Assembly (NCBI GenBank): GCA_950097015.1
Contig: CATNEN010000038.1
Coordinates: 6,942,001 to 7,006,000 of the forward strand
Direction: 5' to 3'
Length of the DNA stretch: 64,000 bases
Source: Macrostomum hystrix
Taxonomy: Eukaryota; Platyhelminthes; Macrostomidae
Shown here: positions 1 to 11,639 of the stretch, piece by piece
How positions within the stretch are numbered: position 1 is the stretch's first letter
How the letters are laid out: every line of letters begins with the position of its first letter
Program-made: the position numbers and the translations under genes
Notes under the pieces: generated by a model
Databases searched by the model: none
Seen by the model: the letters and a program-made list of their open reading frames with translations, nothing else
What the model was told of the DNA's origin: nothing

Positions 1-625
1 GCGACTGAATAAGCGAATGAATGAGCAGACATATGAGTGACTGAATGAGCAGACAAATGAGCGACTGAATAAGCAGACAAATGAGCAGACAAATGAGCGA
101 CTAAATGAGCAGACAAATGAGTGACTGAATGAGCAGACGAATGGGCGACTGAATGAGCGACTGAATGAGCAGACAAATGAGCGACTGAATAAGCGAATGA
201 ATGAGCAGACATATGAGTGACTGAATGAGCAGACAAATGAGCAGACAAACGAGCGAATGAATGAGCAGACAAATGAGCAGACAAATGAGCGACTGAATAA
301 GCGAATGAATGAGCAGACATATGAGTGACTGAATGAGCAGACAAATGAGCAGACAAATAAGCGAATGAATGAGCAAACAAATGAGCAGACAAATAAGCGA
401 ATGAATGAGCAGACATATGAGTGACTGAATGAGCAGACAAATTGGCAGACAAATAAGCGAATGAATGAGCAGACAAATGAGCAGACAAATGAGCGACTGA
501 ATGAGCAGACAAACGAGCGAATGAATGAGCAGACAAATGAGCAGACAAATGAGCGACTGAATAAGCGAATGAATGAGCAGACAAATGAGCGAATGAGTGA
601 GTTGGTAAATGAGCGATTGATTTTT
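1..625. repeat. 12-bp minisatellite, cut by window edge
   Basis: Tandem 12-mers of three main kinds (GCAGACAAATGA, GCGACTGAATGA, GCGAATGAATGA), mixed without clear higher order. The unit length is a multiple of 3, so long stop-free frames exist on both strands; they are Leu/Ile/Ser or Asn/Glu repeats and are not treated as genes. From 626 to 1013 the DNA is unique and I see nothing in it. Confidence 0.95.
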
Positions 626-1013
626 ACAATAAGAATGAGTGGCTAAATAATTGATTCTGGTCATAAAAAATCTCAGAAAAAAGGAGTTTGAAAACTCACC
701 ACTTAAAAGTTCGCTTTAACAGCTGTTGCTTGAATTCTGGCGTGCCGGCTCGAGGTGACATTGCTTGGCCCGAAAATTTGCTAAAATCCAGATATTTAGA
801 TATGCTACTAGCTTCGCTGTTGGCATGCAAACTTTGCTAGAAGTATTTCGATAGTTGTGAGTCGGCTTCGGGTACTGAAATATAGTTCAGAAATTTCGAT
901 GCAAAACTACTAAACGCACAATTAGTGCAGACTTATTGCTACACGGGACTTGCAAATATTGGTCATGGGTGCATGTACATATGCTGGATCAGACAGCGTG
1001 ATTATGAATCGGA

Positions 1014-1556
1014 CAGGGGAGTGTATGTACATGGTGTGGATCGGACAGGGGAGTGTATGTACATGGTGTGGATAGGACAGGGGAGTGTATGTACATGGTG
1101 TGGATCGGACAGGGGAGTGTATGTACATGGTGTGGATCGGACAGGGGAGTGTATGTACATGGTGTGGATCGGACAGGGGAGTGTATGTACATGGTGTGGA
1201 TCGGACAGGGGAGTGTATGTACATGGTGTGGATCGGACAGGGGAGTGTATGTACATGGTGTGTGTACATGGTGTGGATCGGACAGGGGAGTGTGTGTACA
1301 AGGTGTGGATCGGACAGGGGAGTGTATGTACATGGTGTGGATCGGACAGGGGAGTGTATGTACATGGTGTGGATCGGACAGGGGAGTGTATGTACATGGT
1401 GTGTGTACATGGTGTGGATCGGACAGGGGAGTGTATGTACATGGTGCGGATCGGACAGGGGAGTGTATGTACATGGTGTGGATCGGACAGGGGAGTGTAT
1501 GTACATGGTGCGGATCGGACAGGGGAGTGTATGTACATGGTGTGGATCGGAAAACA
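1014..1556. repeat. 32-bp minisatellite
   Basis: About 16 near-identical 32-bp units with core GGATCGGACAGGGGAGTGT followed by ATGTACATGGTGT. Two partial inserts (near 1253 and 1398) duplicate the TGTGTACATGG segment. Frames are open on both strands only because of the repeat. The stretch 1557-2059 after it is AT-rich and I see no gene there. Confidence 0.95.
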
Positions 1557-2059
1557 AGATAGTGTGCTATACCACACAGTTACCTATCTCGACTGTAAAA
1601 AAGAGTAAAAGTTAATAGCTAAAGAGACTAGGGTTGCAGCGCAATTGGAAGACTGCGGAATAAAAATATAATTCAGCATTGCAGCACGTGAACACAATTA
1701 CATTATACACACCAGAATGTAGCGAATGAGGGTACACAAAACTTACGAAAAATGATCAAGTTGAAAGTGCATGTGGCGAAAGAACAAAAATGGTCCGCAA
1801 CAATAAATCGGAAGCTGTTAGTCGTTGATATTCAGGTGCGAATTAGTTAAATCGGAAAATTTTGTTGATAAATTCCAATGTAAACATCCGACAAAATAAT
1901 GGTCACAGCCAATTGCAGTAAATTATTAGAATTTTAAGAACAGCAAAATACTTACGTACGTAAAACTAAGGCGATACACAAGGCTTGTGATTATTAAACA
2001 CGACAACTAGGGTGCTATGAATGAGTCACTGTGACTCACTTTTGGAGTCACATACATTG

Positions 2060-3046
2060 TTCTGATTCCAGAATGCCATTCTCAAGGTCACAGTGAGTGA
2101 CTGATGGGACTGGGTTCTGATTCCAGAATGCCGTTCTCAAGGTCACGGTGAGTGACTGATGGGACTGGGTTCTGATTCCAGAATGCCGTTCTCAAGGTCA
2201 CGGTGGGTGACTGATGGGACTGGGTTCTGATTCCAGCATGCCGTTCTCAAGGTCACGGTGAGTCACTGATGGGACTGGGTTCTGATTCCAGAATTCCATT
2301 CTCAAGGTCACGGTGAGTGACTGATGGGACTGGGTTCTGATTCCAGAATGCCGTTCTCAAGGTCACGGTGAGTGACTGATGGGACTGGGTTCTGATTCCA
2401 GAATGCCGTTCTCAAGGTCACGGTGGGTGACTGATGGGACTGGGTTCTGATTCCAGCATGCCGTTCTCAAGGTCACGGTGAGTCACTGATGGGACTGGGT
2501 TCTGATTCCAGCATGCCATTCTCAAGGTCACGGTGAGTCACAGATGGGACTGGGTTCTGATTCCAGAATGTCATTCTCAAGGTCACGGTGAGTCACTGAT
2601 GGGACCGGGTTCTGATTCCAGAATTCCATTCTCAAGGTCACGGTGAGTCACTGATGGGACTGGGTTCTGGTTCCAGAATGCCATTCTCAAGGTCACGGTG
2701 AGTCACTGATGGGACTGGGTTCTGGTTCCAGAATGCCATTCTCAAGGTCACGGTGAGTCACTGATGGGACTGGGTTCTGATTCCAGAATGCCATTCTCAA
2801 GGTCACGGTGAGTCACTGATGGGACTGGGTACTGATTCCAGCATGCCATTCTCAAGGTCACGGTGAGTCACTGACGGGACTGGGTTCTGATTCCAGAATT
2901 CCATTCTCAAGGTCACGGTGAGTCACTGACGGGACTGGGTTCTGATTCCAGAATGCCATTCTCAAGGTCACGGTGAGTCACTGACGGGACTGGGTGTGAT
3001 TCCAGAATGCCATTCTCAAGGTCACGGTGAGTCACTGATGGGACTC
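2060..3046 (+). repeat. 55-bp minisatellite with splice-site-like motifs
   Basis: About 18 copies of a 55-bp unit. On the plus strand almost every unit carries GGTGAGT (the animal 5' splice consensus) and, about 28 bases later, TTCTGATTCCAG (a good 3' splice consensus). The unit thus reads like a very short intron followed by a roughly 21-base exon. No flanking coding exon is visible. Downstream to 3530 there is only AT-rich unique sequence, with a small hairpin near 3386. Confidence 0.95.
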
Positions 3047-3529
3047 AGACAAGAGTTGTCTTTCGATTTTCAGATTTTAAACTTGAAATTAACCGGAACT
3101 CATTAGGTTATTTTCACAAAGAATTCGTATTGTTGCCGTGTAAAACAAAAACTCAATTAAGAGCAAAAAATACAAGCAAATCAAAAAGAATTACCGACAA
3201 AAACTGCCTGAAAAATTGAAGTGCGCTGATTAACAGAGTTTTGACGAGCTAGAATAAAAGAAATTATTGCAAGGAAGAATGACTCAATGTGGAAGACGGT
3301 ACAGTTAAACGCAATTAACACATTTAGAATTAAAGGGATCAGGACTCCAATAAGGCGGACTGAAATTTCCCCCGCGAAGATAAGGATTACAGAAATAATC
3401 CTTTAGGCGTTAATCCCACCTTTGATCCCACTAATCCGGCATGCGAATTTACGAATATTAGCGAAAAGCCGAGAAGCGAATGCTTCAATAAAGACATAAA
3501 AGGAAGAGATAAATTTATAAATAACACCT

Positions 3530-3715
3530 GACTATGCCCTACATCCACCAGTCAAACTTCTACCCCACCTCATGCTGGTGTCAATTTTACTGCTTGTTTG
3601 AACTGAAGCACCAGGGAATTGAGTGTCTTGCACAAAGACACATTTTCCTTATGCTCTAGGCTAAGATTCGAACTCAAAACCTCTCCCGAGCTACGGGAAT
3701 TTCTCTTACCCTGCA
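3530..3715 (-). mobile_element. tRNA-derived SINE (family 2), degenerate
   Basis: On the minus strand a B-box-like GAGTTCGAATC (about 3665-3677) follows a tRNA-like GTAGCTCGGGAGAG. It is followed by a GTGTCTTTGTGCAAGACAC hairpin and a core with TTCAGTTCA and ACACCAGCAT. Parts of this core recur in the family 1 SINEs near 26.8 and 37.2 kb. Fragments with the same head and tail motifs occur near 24.05 and 35.4 kb. The family name is not assigned. Confidence 0.6.
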
Positions 3716-3898
3716 AAAAGCGTGCAAAAACACCTGTGAAAAATCTAGCAGGACTGCTTGATTTCCCTGTAAAAAATTCGGCTGCTTCTTCGGCGGGTTT
3801 TTGTGCAAAATAGGAGTGGAATCTACCAAAATCCCCCCTATCTCGTAAGAGTTAAAGAAACCACCCAGGAAGCAGCCGATGTAACCGTAAATTGTGCG

Positions 3899-3978
3899 GA
3901 AACCGCCGAAGAATCACCCGAACCAGTGGCCCATGGGACAACCAGAGAATTATTTACGGGCGATTCCTCGGCAGTTTC
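3899..3978. repeat. imperfect inverted repeat (hairpin)
   Basis: Two 22-bp arms (3899-3920 and 3957-3978) match in reverse complement at 19 of 22 positions, around a loop containing the palindrome CCCATGGG. It may be a small fold-back element. The rest of 3980-4870 is unique, and I see no coding exon or other element there. Confidence 0.7.
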
Positions 3979-4880
3979 TGAGCATGGAATCTTCTGAACT
4001 GGAGGATGTTTCTTTTTCTGGAAACACCGCAGATTCCAACTGGAATCACCCAAAGAAACATCCCTATTTTTTAGCGGGTTGATTTTCTGACAACTCGATG
4101 TATTTAAAAAGTAGAATAATTTAACGTTTACATCAGCGACTGTTTTGACAAACATGTTGAATACTAGCCTTGGTGTATTGACGTAGCCATTAAATACTTC
4201 ATAAATGATTGCACACTGTAGAAACAGACAAAAACTGATTCTGGGTTAACTTTCACTGATGCAGAAAACAAACACTTTAACAGTAGGACTACCAAGTCAT
4301 TTTGCCGCCCGTTTATATACCAAGGCGGATTGCCCCCTGAAAAGTTTTTGCCAGCGCCTGAATGCTAACAGCGTTGGGTGGTGACTGATTGGTTGTCAGA
4401 CTAGGCGATGGTGTCCTGTGGTTGAGCTGCGCCTAATATTTAGGCTTGATCAGTGAAATTTGAAATATTCGCGTTAGGGTGTCCATAGTGGCCCATTTCC
4501 ACGTTTTGTAGCCCTTGAAGGTCCAGCAGTCCGTCTAGTCTAGATAAAGGTAGGTGACCACAGTAGACGGAGATGATGCAGGCACATTCGGGTGACATGC
4601 TGATCAATTTTGAAGGCCTGGTAAGGCAGCACTGAGGCGCAGTGCTAATTCGTGAAGAGTGTATGAAGGACACTAGCTCTTCTGCGAAAAAATCTGACCT
4701 TCGGCAAGAAACATTGAATATCTCGACGGTCTGAAGAGCTGGCGACTTAATTGTTTCGCAAGATACGCAACAAAAGTTGGTCTGTGTTCTTGAGTTTTGT
4801 ATGCTTGCGTTGCTCCATTGGGTGCAGCAGAAAATTTTCAGGGGAGGAAATTCACCCCCCCTTTGTAGTTCTACTGTTAA

Positions 4881-5278
4881 CAGCTATGAGAGTGTGAGAC
4901 ACAAATCTCAAACTGCTATGAGATTCTCAGACACAAATCTCAAACTGCTATGAGATTCCCAGACACAAATCTCAACTGCTATGAGATTCCCAGACACAAA
5001 TCTCAACTGCTATGAGATTCTCAGACACAAATCTCAACTGCTATGAGATTCCCAGACACAAATCTCAACTGCTATGAGATTCCCAGACACAAATCTCAAC
5101 TGCTATGAGATTCCCAGACACAAATCTCAAACTGCTATGAGATTCCCAGACACAAATCTCAACTGCTATGAGATTCCCAGACACAAATCTCAACTACTAT
5201 GAGATTCCCAGACACAAATCTCAACTGCTATGAGATTCCCAGGCACAAATCTCAACTGCTATGAGAGTGTGAGACACA
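4881..5278. repeat. 31-bp minisatellite of hairpin units
   Basis: About 13 copies of a 31-bp unit. Each unit contains TGAGATT and AATCTCA around a 10-base CCCAGACACA loop, so a transcript would be a string of small hairpins. It lies just 3' of the membrane-protein gene on the minus strand. Confidence 0.95.
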
Positions 5279-5369
5279 AATGTGCTATGCTATTTAAAAG
5301 CTAGTATTTCTCTGAACTGAAAACCAGTCAAAACCGATTAGCAATGAGAACGCTGAGTCCGCATGCAGC

Positions 5370-6148
5370 TTAGAGAGGCGGCGGTTGGTTGCCAAAGCGC
5401 AGGCGGTCAAAGCTGGCCTGTCCACCGCCGGCAAAACAATTTTCGTCGCCATCATCACAGTCGCCGACTTCGTTGTTTCGCTCGTCGTCATCTTCGTAAA
5501 AGTCTGGCATTTCAGCCGGCGGTCGTTCAACTGGCAGCACCATCGGGCGCGATGTGCCCAGCGTCATCGCTTCGGCTTCGAAAGCAGCTTCGAGCTCCTC
5601 GGCGAAGATCACCGGCACGTGCTTCTTACCGACGAGTGAGTCGTGCCAGAAGACGCCACCGCCACCAGAAGAGTCGTCGTCAAGTTCGCCATTGTGGCGG
5701 CGCCTTTGCCGGCTTCTTCGTCTGGAGCGCCGGAAGCAGGGGCAATAGCGGCGACAGCAGATGACTAGCAGGGCCATAGACAGCAAGACAACGGCCACGG
5801 CCAAGCCGAGTGTTAGCAGCGGCAGGAGGTCGGCAGCGTGAAGTCGGCTGTCAGAGTCGGCGGCGGTGGCATTCGAATTGGCGGTGGAGTTGGTCCGCGC
5901 AGCCGGCGCTGAAGAATACAGCTGGGAGCTGGATAATTCAAAGGCTGCCTCGCTGACGGAAACAGCAGCAGCAGCAGCAGGTCTAGCTGTAACGTTGTCT
6001 TCCTGCAATGTTCGTAACCATATGAAATGTAGCAAAAAATCAGGTCATATTCCACTCAGACTGAGGAAAACCACTGAGAAAGCACACTCACTACACTAAG
6101 CAGACTGAAGCAAAGCGCTGACAAAAACAGAGCCAGCCTATTGGGCAT
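5370..6148 (-). CDS. Small type I membrane protein with dystroglycan-like tail
   Basis: Two exons: 6092-6148 and 5370-6002. The 89-bp intron starts GTGAGT, ends TTGCAG, and joins in phase 0, giving 229 residues. Residues 1-19 are a clear signal peptide (LALFLSALCFSLLS core). The ectodomain is only about 58 residues, Ala/Ser-rich, with three N-glycosylation sequons (NVT, NST, NAT). A membrane helix spans about 78-101, followed by CCRRYCPC and a very basic stretch. The tail has GKKHVPVIFAEELE (144-157) and RPMVLPVERPP, which from memory match the start of the beta-dystroglycan cytoplasmic tail (KKGVPIIFADELD, then PLILQEEKAP). The laminin-binding and SEA-like ectodomain is absent, and the C-terminus ends PPPL rather than a PPxY dystrophin-binding motif. 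An acceptor-like CCCACAG lies 22 bases before the ATG. Similarity to dystroglycan is seen; a role in membrane-cytoskeleton linkage is inferred. Confidence 0.6.
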
Positions 6149-6959
6149 AGCTTGGGCTGGCTCTTGCGGGCTGTGGGAGATGGAATTAGACTCAGTGAGA
6201 TGCAACGGAGGCGGTCAGGGGTTATCGGACTATAGATAAAGGCTGGGTAGCGATACCTTCCTTCCTGACTCTCTGTCCCTTAGCTGACTCTGAGCTCGAT
6301 TCGCTCTGTCTGCAACCAATCCGATTAATAATAACCTGGCTAGGGAGAGCACAAGGCGATGGGCAGGCGGGCAGTGAGTGGGGAGTGCCAAAATGCGGAC
6401 ACAAACAGTCAGGCGGATCTACAATTTCTGAGAGAATATTTTTCCTCTCAGAGCAAACACAGACGATGCGGACAGGTGGTTATTGAACTAGAATTACTTA
6501 AGAAAATAGAACACAACTAACTCAAACCAATGAGTAATTAAAGAGGCAGGTACAGGAAGGCAAGGGATGTTAATTAAAGACTAGGCTAGCTTGCCTCGAG
6601 CTCTAGATATTCGATGCGTTGAGCCCTACATAATTGGCCGTCACAGGATCAGGCGGTGGCTGAGTTTGAGCATTCTTGTTCGTTTAATATCGAATCATTC
6701 GCTTCACGGCGCGGCGCGTCTGTCTGTGCCTTATTGGCTTCGTTAAAAATATAAGGGGAACAGAGCAAGATAGCAAAAAAACGCGAAAAAGCGAGGAAAT
6801 CTTTCCTTCCCAGCTCACGCCTTAATTTCTTATCGCTCAGCCTTGGGCCCGGAGTTTGTCCGCTTCACTGAGCCCCGCCGCTGACTAGACGTCTCCATTC
6901 AAGCTTTGACCAGCTGGCGTTAGAAATACGCAATAGTGCAAAACAGTGGCACTGCAGAC

Positions 6960-7250
6960 TCTAGCCTACACAAGTGGCAGCCGCTGATTGGCTGACAGGA
7001 ATACACAACCACCTCACGTTTTCTCAATCGCACTCACGCAGGAGCCTCTGATTGGATAGTAGCAACGAGCAAATACCCCGTATTTTCTGTCACTTAGCAT
7101 TCATTTATTTTATCCACCTCAACCGTAGCCACTGATTTTCTAAACGAAAAAAAACAACCACCACCCCACTCCACGCTTCACTTTAAAATCATATACTCTC
7201 GTATTTGCACCCACCTCACACCGGAGCTTCTGATTGGCTGATAGAATTCG
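6960..7250 (-). promoter_or_regulatory. Cluster of CCAAT boxes upstream of the membrane-protein gene
   Basis: Three CTGATTGG motifs (about 6988, 7049 and 7227; CCAATCAG on the minus strand) lie in partly repeated contexts (GGAGCCTCTGATTGG and GGAGCTTCTGATTGG). This is the NF-Y consensus and lies about 0.8-1.1 kb upstream of the minus-strand gene. Function is inferred only. Otherwise 6149-7976 shows no coding exon I can support. Confidence 0.35.
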
Positions 7251-7976
7251 CAAATCACTCTCCATATGCACTATTCATATTTTATCTAGTCTAAACAATT
7301 TTTTCAATTTGAGAAAACGTCTCGTTTCTTTTAAGTCAGACAAAACTACCTTTAAATCTGGAATGCTCTCAATTTAAAGAAATTCATCGCGAGAAACTTC
7401 TCTCTTTTGTGTAAAATGAAAGATTTAGTTCGGATTTTGAAAGCTCTCCTCGCTAACTATTTGGCTGCCCACTTAAAAGTGCTCAACTCCTGCTCAAAGA
7501 GCGAGTGAAGCCATGCGTCTCAAAAACTACTCATTTTCCCACACGAGGCTAAGCTATATTAAACATATCGGCGACGTCCCGCGTCACACAAGAGCTCTAA
7601 GAGCAGTTTCTTACTTCTCTTTCCCCCAATCGCGTGCTCCTTTAAGTATGCTGCTCTAAAAAGTGGAAACAGAAATTATTTCTTCAACTTTTGAGACTGA
7701 TGTATCGCATTGAGTGATCTGAGTTGTTACACTGCTCCAAGAAGTTAACCTACAATTAGTTCCAGGGCTTAGAGTGTAAGTAATTTTTTAAACTATCCTG
7801 TGTTTCAAAATGCTACTGAAAGTAGTAAATAAGAGTTGCCAAACATATTTCAGAAACAAAAACTTGCTGTAGAAGTTCACCATATATTTCTGATGTAACT
7901 GACTTGACTTTAAATATGCATGATGTGTGATAACAAAAAATTTAAACAAATAGATGACTTATCTATTAGGATATTA

Positions 7977-8155
7977 GAACAGGTATGGAGAACGGGACAT
8001 TAGAACAGGTATGGAGAACAGGAGATTGGAACAGGTATGGAGAACAGGAGATTGGAACAGGTATGGAGAATAGGAGATTGGAACAGGTATGGAGAACAGG
8101 AGATTGGAACAGGTATGGAGAACAGGAGATTGGAACAGGTATGGAGAACAGGAAA
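7977..8155. repeat. 26-bp minisatellite
   Basis: About seven copies of a 26-bp unit with core AACAGGTATGGAGAACAGG. It sits immediately downstream of the FARS2 polyadenylation signal. Open frames through it are repeat artefacts. Confidence 0.95.
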
Positions 8156-8275
8156 GCAGAAGACTGGAAATATTGACAGGACAAAAAGTATCGGAGCAAA
8201 AAATACAAGACAGAAAAGCATAGAAAGACAGATCCTTTATTATTTAAAAGTGCACAATAAAGCCAACAGGAAGTC

Positions 8276-10924
8276 TTATCGAATCTGGACGCCAAAGTTG
8301 TCCCGCACGGTGGCGGCAATCTTGGCGTGCAATTGTCTGGTCTCCTCAACTGTGAGGGTGCGTTCGTGAGATCGGTAAGTGATGCGGTAGCAGTGGCTGA
8401 TCCTAGAGTCTGTAGGATGCTGGAACTTGTCAATCAGTGACACCTGCTCAACCAGGTCGCCTGCTATAGACCGAACTACATCGTAGAACTCGTTGTCATG
8501 GAAACTGGTCGGGCCAGACTGGCCGGCTGGCAGCCAGAAGCTCAAATCCAGCGGGCAGGGCGGGTAGGCGCTGATTGGCTTGTAGACAATCGGCCGCCAA
8601 ATATCGGCGCTGCCATCGGCGAACTGGGCAAGGAAGGCTGGGTCGCGGCACCAGAACAGGCGAATGTCAGGCACTCTGAATAGCCGCATAGCCCAGCGCT
8701 CGAGGCCGAGCCCGAAGGCCCAGCCGGTGCGGTTCGGGAGGCCGCAGGCGTCCAGCAGGCGCTGTTCCACGATGCCGCAGCCCAGCATCTCCATCCAGCC
8801 CTCGGACCCTTCGGCAGCAGCCGACTGCGGACGGACCTCCAGTTCCCAGGACGGATGCGTGAACGGAAAATAGGCCGGCACCCAGCGGTAGGCCACGCCC
8901 GGGCCAAACAGACGGCGGGCCAGACCTTCAAGGCAGGACTTCAGCTCGTGCTCCAGCAGCTTGCTGGTCTCAACGCTGTGGCCGGCCTGCGGGAGGCACG
9001 TGCACTTTTAAATTTAACTAGCTGCCTTTGAAATCCGAGTTGATGTCAGTCGAATCTATATTAAGCTCTTTGTCGGTATAGTAACCGCCTAAAGCACTAC
9101 TAGTCACCATATATGTGACTAGTCACCATATAGTCAACATATAGTCACCAACTAGCCCCTGTCAAATCCCAACTAGTAACCTGTCAAATCCCAACTAGCC
9201 CCCTGTCAAATCCCAACTAGCCCCTGTCAAATCCCAACTAGCCCCTGTCAAATCCCAACTAGCCCCTGTCAAATCCCAACTAGCCCCTGTCAAATCCCAA
9301 CTAGCCCCTGTCAAATCCCAACTAGCCCCTGTCAAATCCCAACTAGCCCCTGTCAAATCCCAACTAGCCCCTGTCAAATCCCAACTAGCAACCTGTCAAA
9401 TCCCAACTAGCAACCTGTCAAATCCCAACTAGCAACCTGTCAAATCCCAAATTGCTACCTGTCGAATCTCAAATCGCTACCTGTCAAATACCTAACAGTC
9501 ACCAATCAAAGCAAGTGTCAGTTCAATAACTGGACTTCACCTGCTGGTCCTCCGAGCGTCCCCGGGTCGGATCGAACATCCGCAGGGTGTCAGCCGAATC
9601 CCTGGAGCTGGCAAACAGCTGCTCCTGCGAGTAGATCCGCACTCCCTCCATCTGGTGGAACACAGGAAAATGGCACCGGTCGATCTCGTCTCGTCGATAA
9701 ACATCGCCTACAACTAGGAAGGCGTCCAGGCCCTGACGCAGCAGGTCGCATTGGTGGGCGCTGGTGTGACCGCGCAGCAGGTGCGAGCGGTTCAGGTAGT
9801 AAACATCAGAGGGCCGCCTGCTCGGGTGCTCAGCCGGGATGAGAAGGCTGTCAAAGTTCTGAGCAGGTGTGACTACTGGGCTGAGGTTGTCCACCACGGT
9901 GAATAGCGGGCGCGACCGCGACCTGGTAGAAAGAGTTGTAAATTGAATGCAGGGAACGGACAGCAGGTGGGAGTAGGGAACGGACAGCAGGTGGGAGTAG
10001 GGAACGGACTGCAGGTGGGTGCAGGTAACGGACAGCAGGTAGGAGTAGGAAAAGGACAGCAGGTGGGAGTAGGGAAAGGACAGGTGGGAGTAGGGAAAGG
10101 ACAGAAGGTGGGAGTAGGGAAAGGACAGAAGGTGGGAGTAGGGAAAGGACAGAAGGTGGGAGTAGGGAACGGACTGCAGGTGGGAATAGGGAACGGACTG
10201 CAGGTGGGTGCAGGTAACGGACAGCAGGTGGGAGTAGGGAAAGGACAGCAGGTGGGAGTAGGGAAAGGACAGAAGGTGGGAGTAGGGAAAGGACAGCAGG
10301 TGGGAGTAGGGAAAGGACAGCAGGTGGGAGTAGGGAAAGGACAGAAGGTGGGAGTAGGGAAAGGACAGCAGGTGGGAGTAGGGAAAGGACAGGTGGGAGT
10401 AGGGAAAGGACAGCAGGTGGGAGTAGGGAAAGGACAGGTGGGAGCAGGGAACGGACAGCAGGTGGGAGTAGGGAACGGACAGCAGGTGGGTGCAAGCAAC
10501 GGACAGAAGGTGGGTGCAGGGAACGGACAGGTGGGAAGCGGCATGATGGTAGGGTCGCATAGCAACAGTGATGTTAAGTATGACAATCGCAGTCTCATGC
10601 ATCAGACCTAGTATAAGTGGCATTAAAATGCGCCACAATGCGATTAGTCAGCAGCCAAAGAGGGTGTCCCCGCTGTCGATGAAGTCCACGATCGATCCGC
10701 TCAAGAATGCGATCTGTCACATTCGTGTAATCGTCGCGCTCGAACTCCTGACCGCAGAGGCTCAAAGGCGACTGTTGACTTTGCCGTCTTTGCGAAGCAG
10801 CACTAGTGCTAGAATGATCAGCGGCGCCGCTGTTTGTTGAACTGCTGGCGAGTCGAAACAGAGCAAGTGGCAGCCGGCGTTGCGGCGTCTTGAACTGCGC
10901 CACAGCCCGCAGAATGAAACAATC
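8276..10924 (-). CDS. FARS2: Mitochondrial phenylalanyl-tRNA synthetase
   Basis: Class II synthetase charging mitochondrial tRNA-Phe. Exons on the minus strand are 10608-10924, 9541-9922 and 8276-8986, joining as AG|G and then in phase 0; 469 residues are visible. The first exon starts at an acceptor (TTTCTTTCAG), so the initiator ATG lies in an unseen short upstream exon. Landmarks shared with the family: [30 protein letters not shown], the TSAHQ motif, [36 protein letters not shown] (motif 3) and [13 protein letters not shown]-terminal anticodon-binding FDX-ACB domain runs from about SFWLP to the end, including [15 protein letters not shown]. The N-terminal part is basic and Ser/Arg-rich, as for a transit peptide. 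A minus-strand AATAAA lies at 8236-8241, 35 bp after the stop. Both introns are filled with their own minisatellite. Confidence 0.95.
9150..9500. repeat. 21-bp minisatellite filling FARS2 intron 2
   Basis: About 16 copies of a 21-bp unit (AACTAGCCCCTGTCAAATCC core). The intron runs 8987-9540. About 40 unique bases separate the array from the donor and about 160 separate it from the acceptor. Confidence 0.95.
9946..10545. repeat. 24-bp minisatellite filling FARS2 intron 1
   Basis: About 25 copies of a 24-bp unit (GGACAGCAGGTGGGAGTAGG core) with shortened units lacking CAG. The intron is 9923-10607, so only about 23 bases remain before the acceptor and about 62 after the donor. Frames open on both strands (for example the Pro/Cys/Phe-rich one on minus) are artefacts fused to FARS2 exon 2. 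Confidence 0.95.
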
Positions 10925-10993
10925 CTGAAAGAAACAAACCCAATAAAATTGTGTCCATATTCATGTCAACTTTATTGGGACTTTATATATACT

Positions 10994-11420
10994 GCTAGGA
11001 TTTAGGGGCATGACAGCAATGATTGATCGATTATATATATACTATAGTATCTATATTTTGAGCTTTGCTCCATTGCAGTTGCTTTGCAGTCTGTTGCAGT
11101 CCATTTCAGTGCTTACACAGACCAAACCCTACATTGCTAGTCATAGCAGCTTCTATAAATCACACTCAAATGATTTTCTTTGTTTTCATAAATGTGTTTC
11201 ACTCCAAACTTTTGTTTGAACAGAAGAATTTATGACAGATAATAAAAGCATCATGTAAGTAGTTTTGAAATCTATCAAAAGTAAGTTGCCCTGGACAGGT
11301 GAAATTTTGACATTGGACATGTATGATACAGAATATCTAAGGGGCATGATTAGCCATGCTGTGCCTATAATGCTAGGATTTAGGGGCATGGCAGCAATGT
11401 TTGATTGATTATATATGTAC
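10994..11420 (+). repeat. Direct repeat pair, about 50 bp, spaced 377 bp
   Basis: The sequence GCTAGGATTTAGGGGCATG and following bases at about 10996-11045 recurs at about 11373-11420 with few changes. I see no gene between the two. The upstream exon of FARS2 may lie here but cannot be picked out. Confidence 0.7.
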
Positions 11421-11639
11421 AATAGGCCTAGTTTAGATAGATTAGAAGTTAAAACCAAAACCCTAGTGTTATACCAAAACACCATGGTCTACCTAAATGG
11501 TATAAAAATATAATACTGAATGATATCAACCATAGGCTCTTGCCCTAGCTAGACATAAGCTGTCTATCAACAAGACAATGACCCAATAATATGTATGAGA
11601 TAGCTAAATGTGACAACCCAGATAATGTAAAACTTTGTG

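Noticed and set aside
922-1615. Overlapping 160-227 codon frames on both strands
   Set aside because: 32-bp minisatellite read in several frames.
4876-5280. Possible CRISPR array (regular repeats)
   Set aside because: Units are contiguous with no unique spacers, and the DNA is animal nuclear DNA; all such arrays here are minisatellites.
5363-5764. Arg-rich plus frame opposite the membrane-protein gene
   Set aside because: Shadow of the GC-rich minus-strand exon.
9943-10611. Val-Gly-rich plus frame and Pro/Cys-rich minus frames
   Set aside because: They read the 24-bp array in FARS2 intron 1; the longest minus frame is only fused to FARS2 exon 2.
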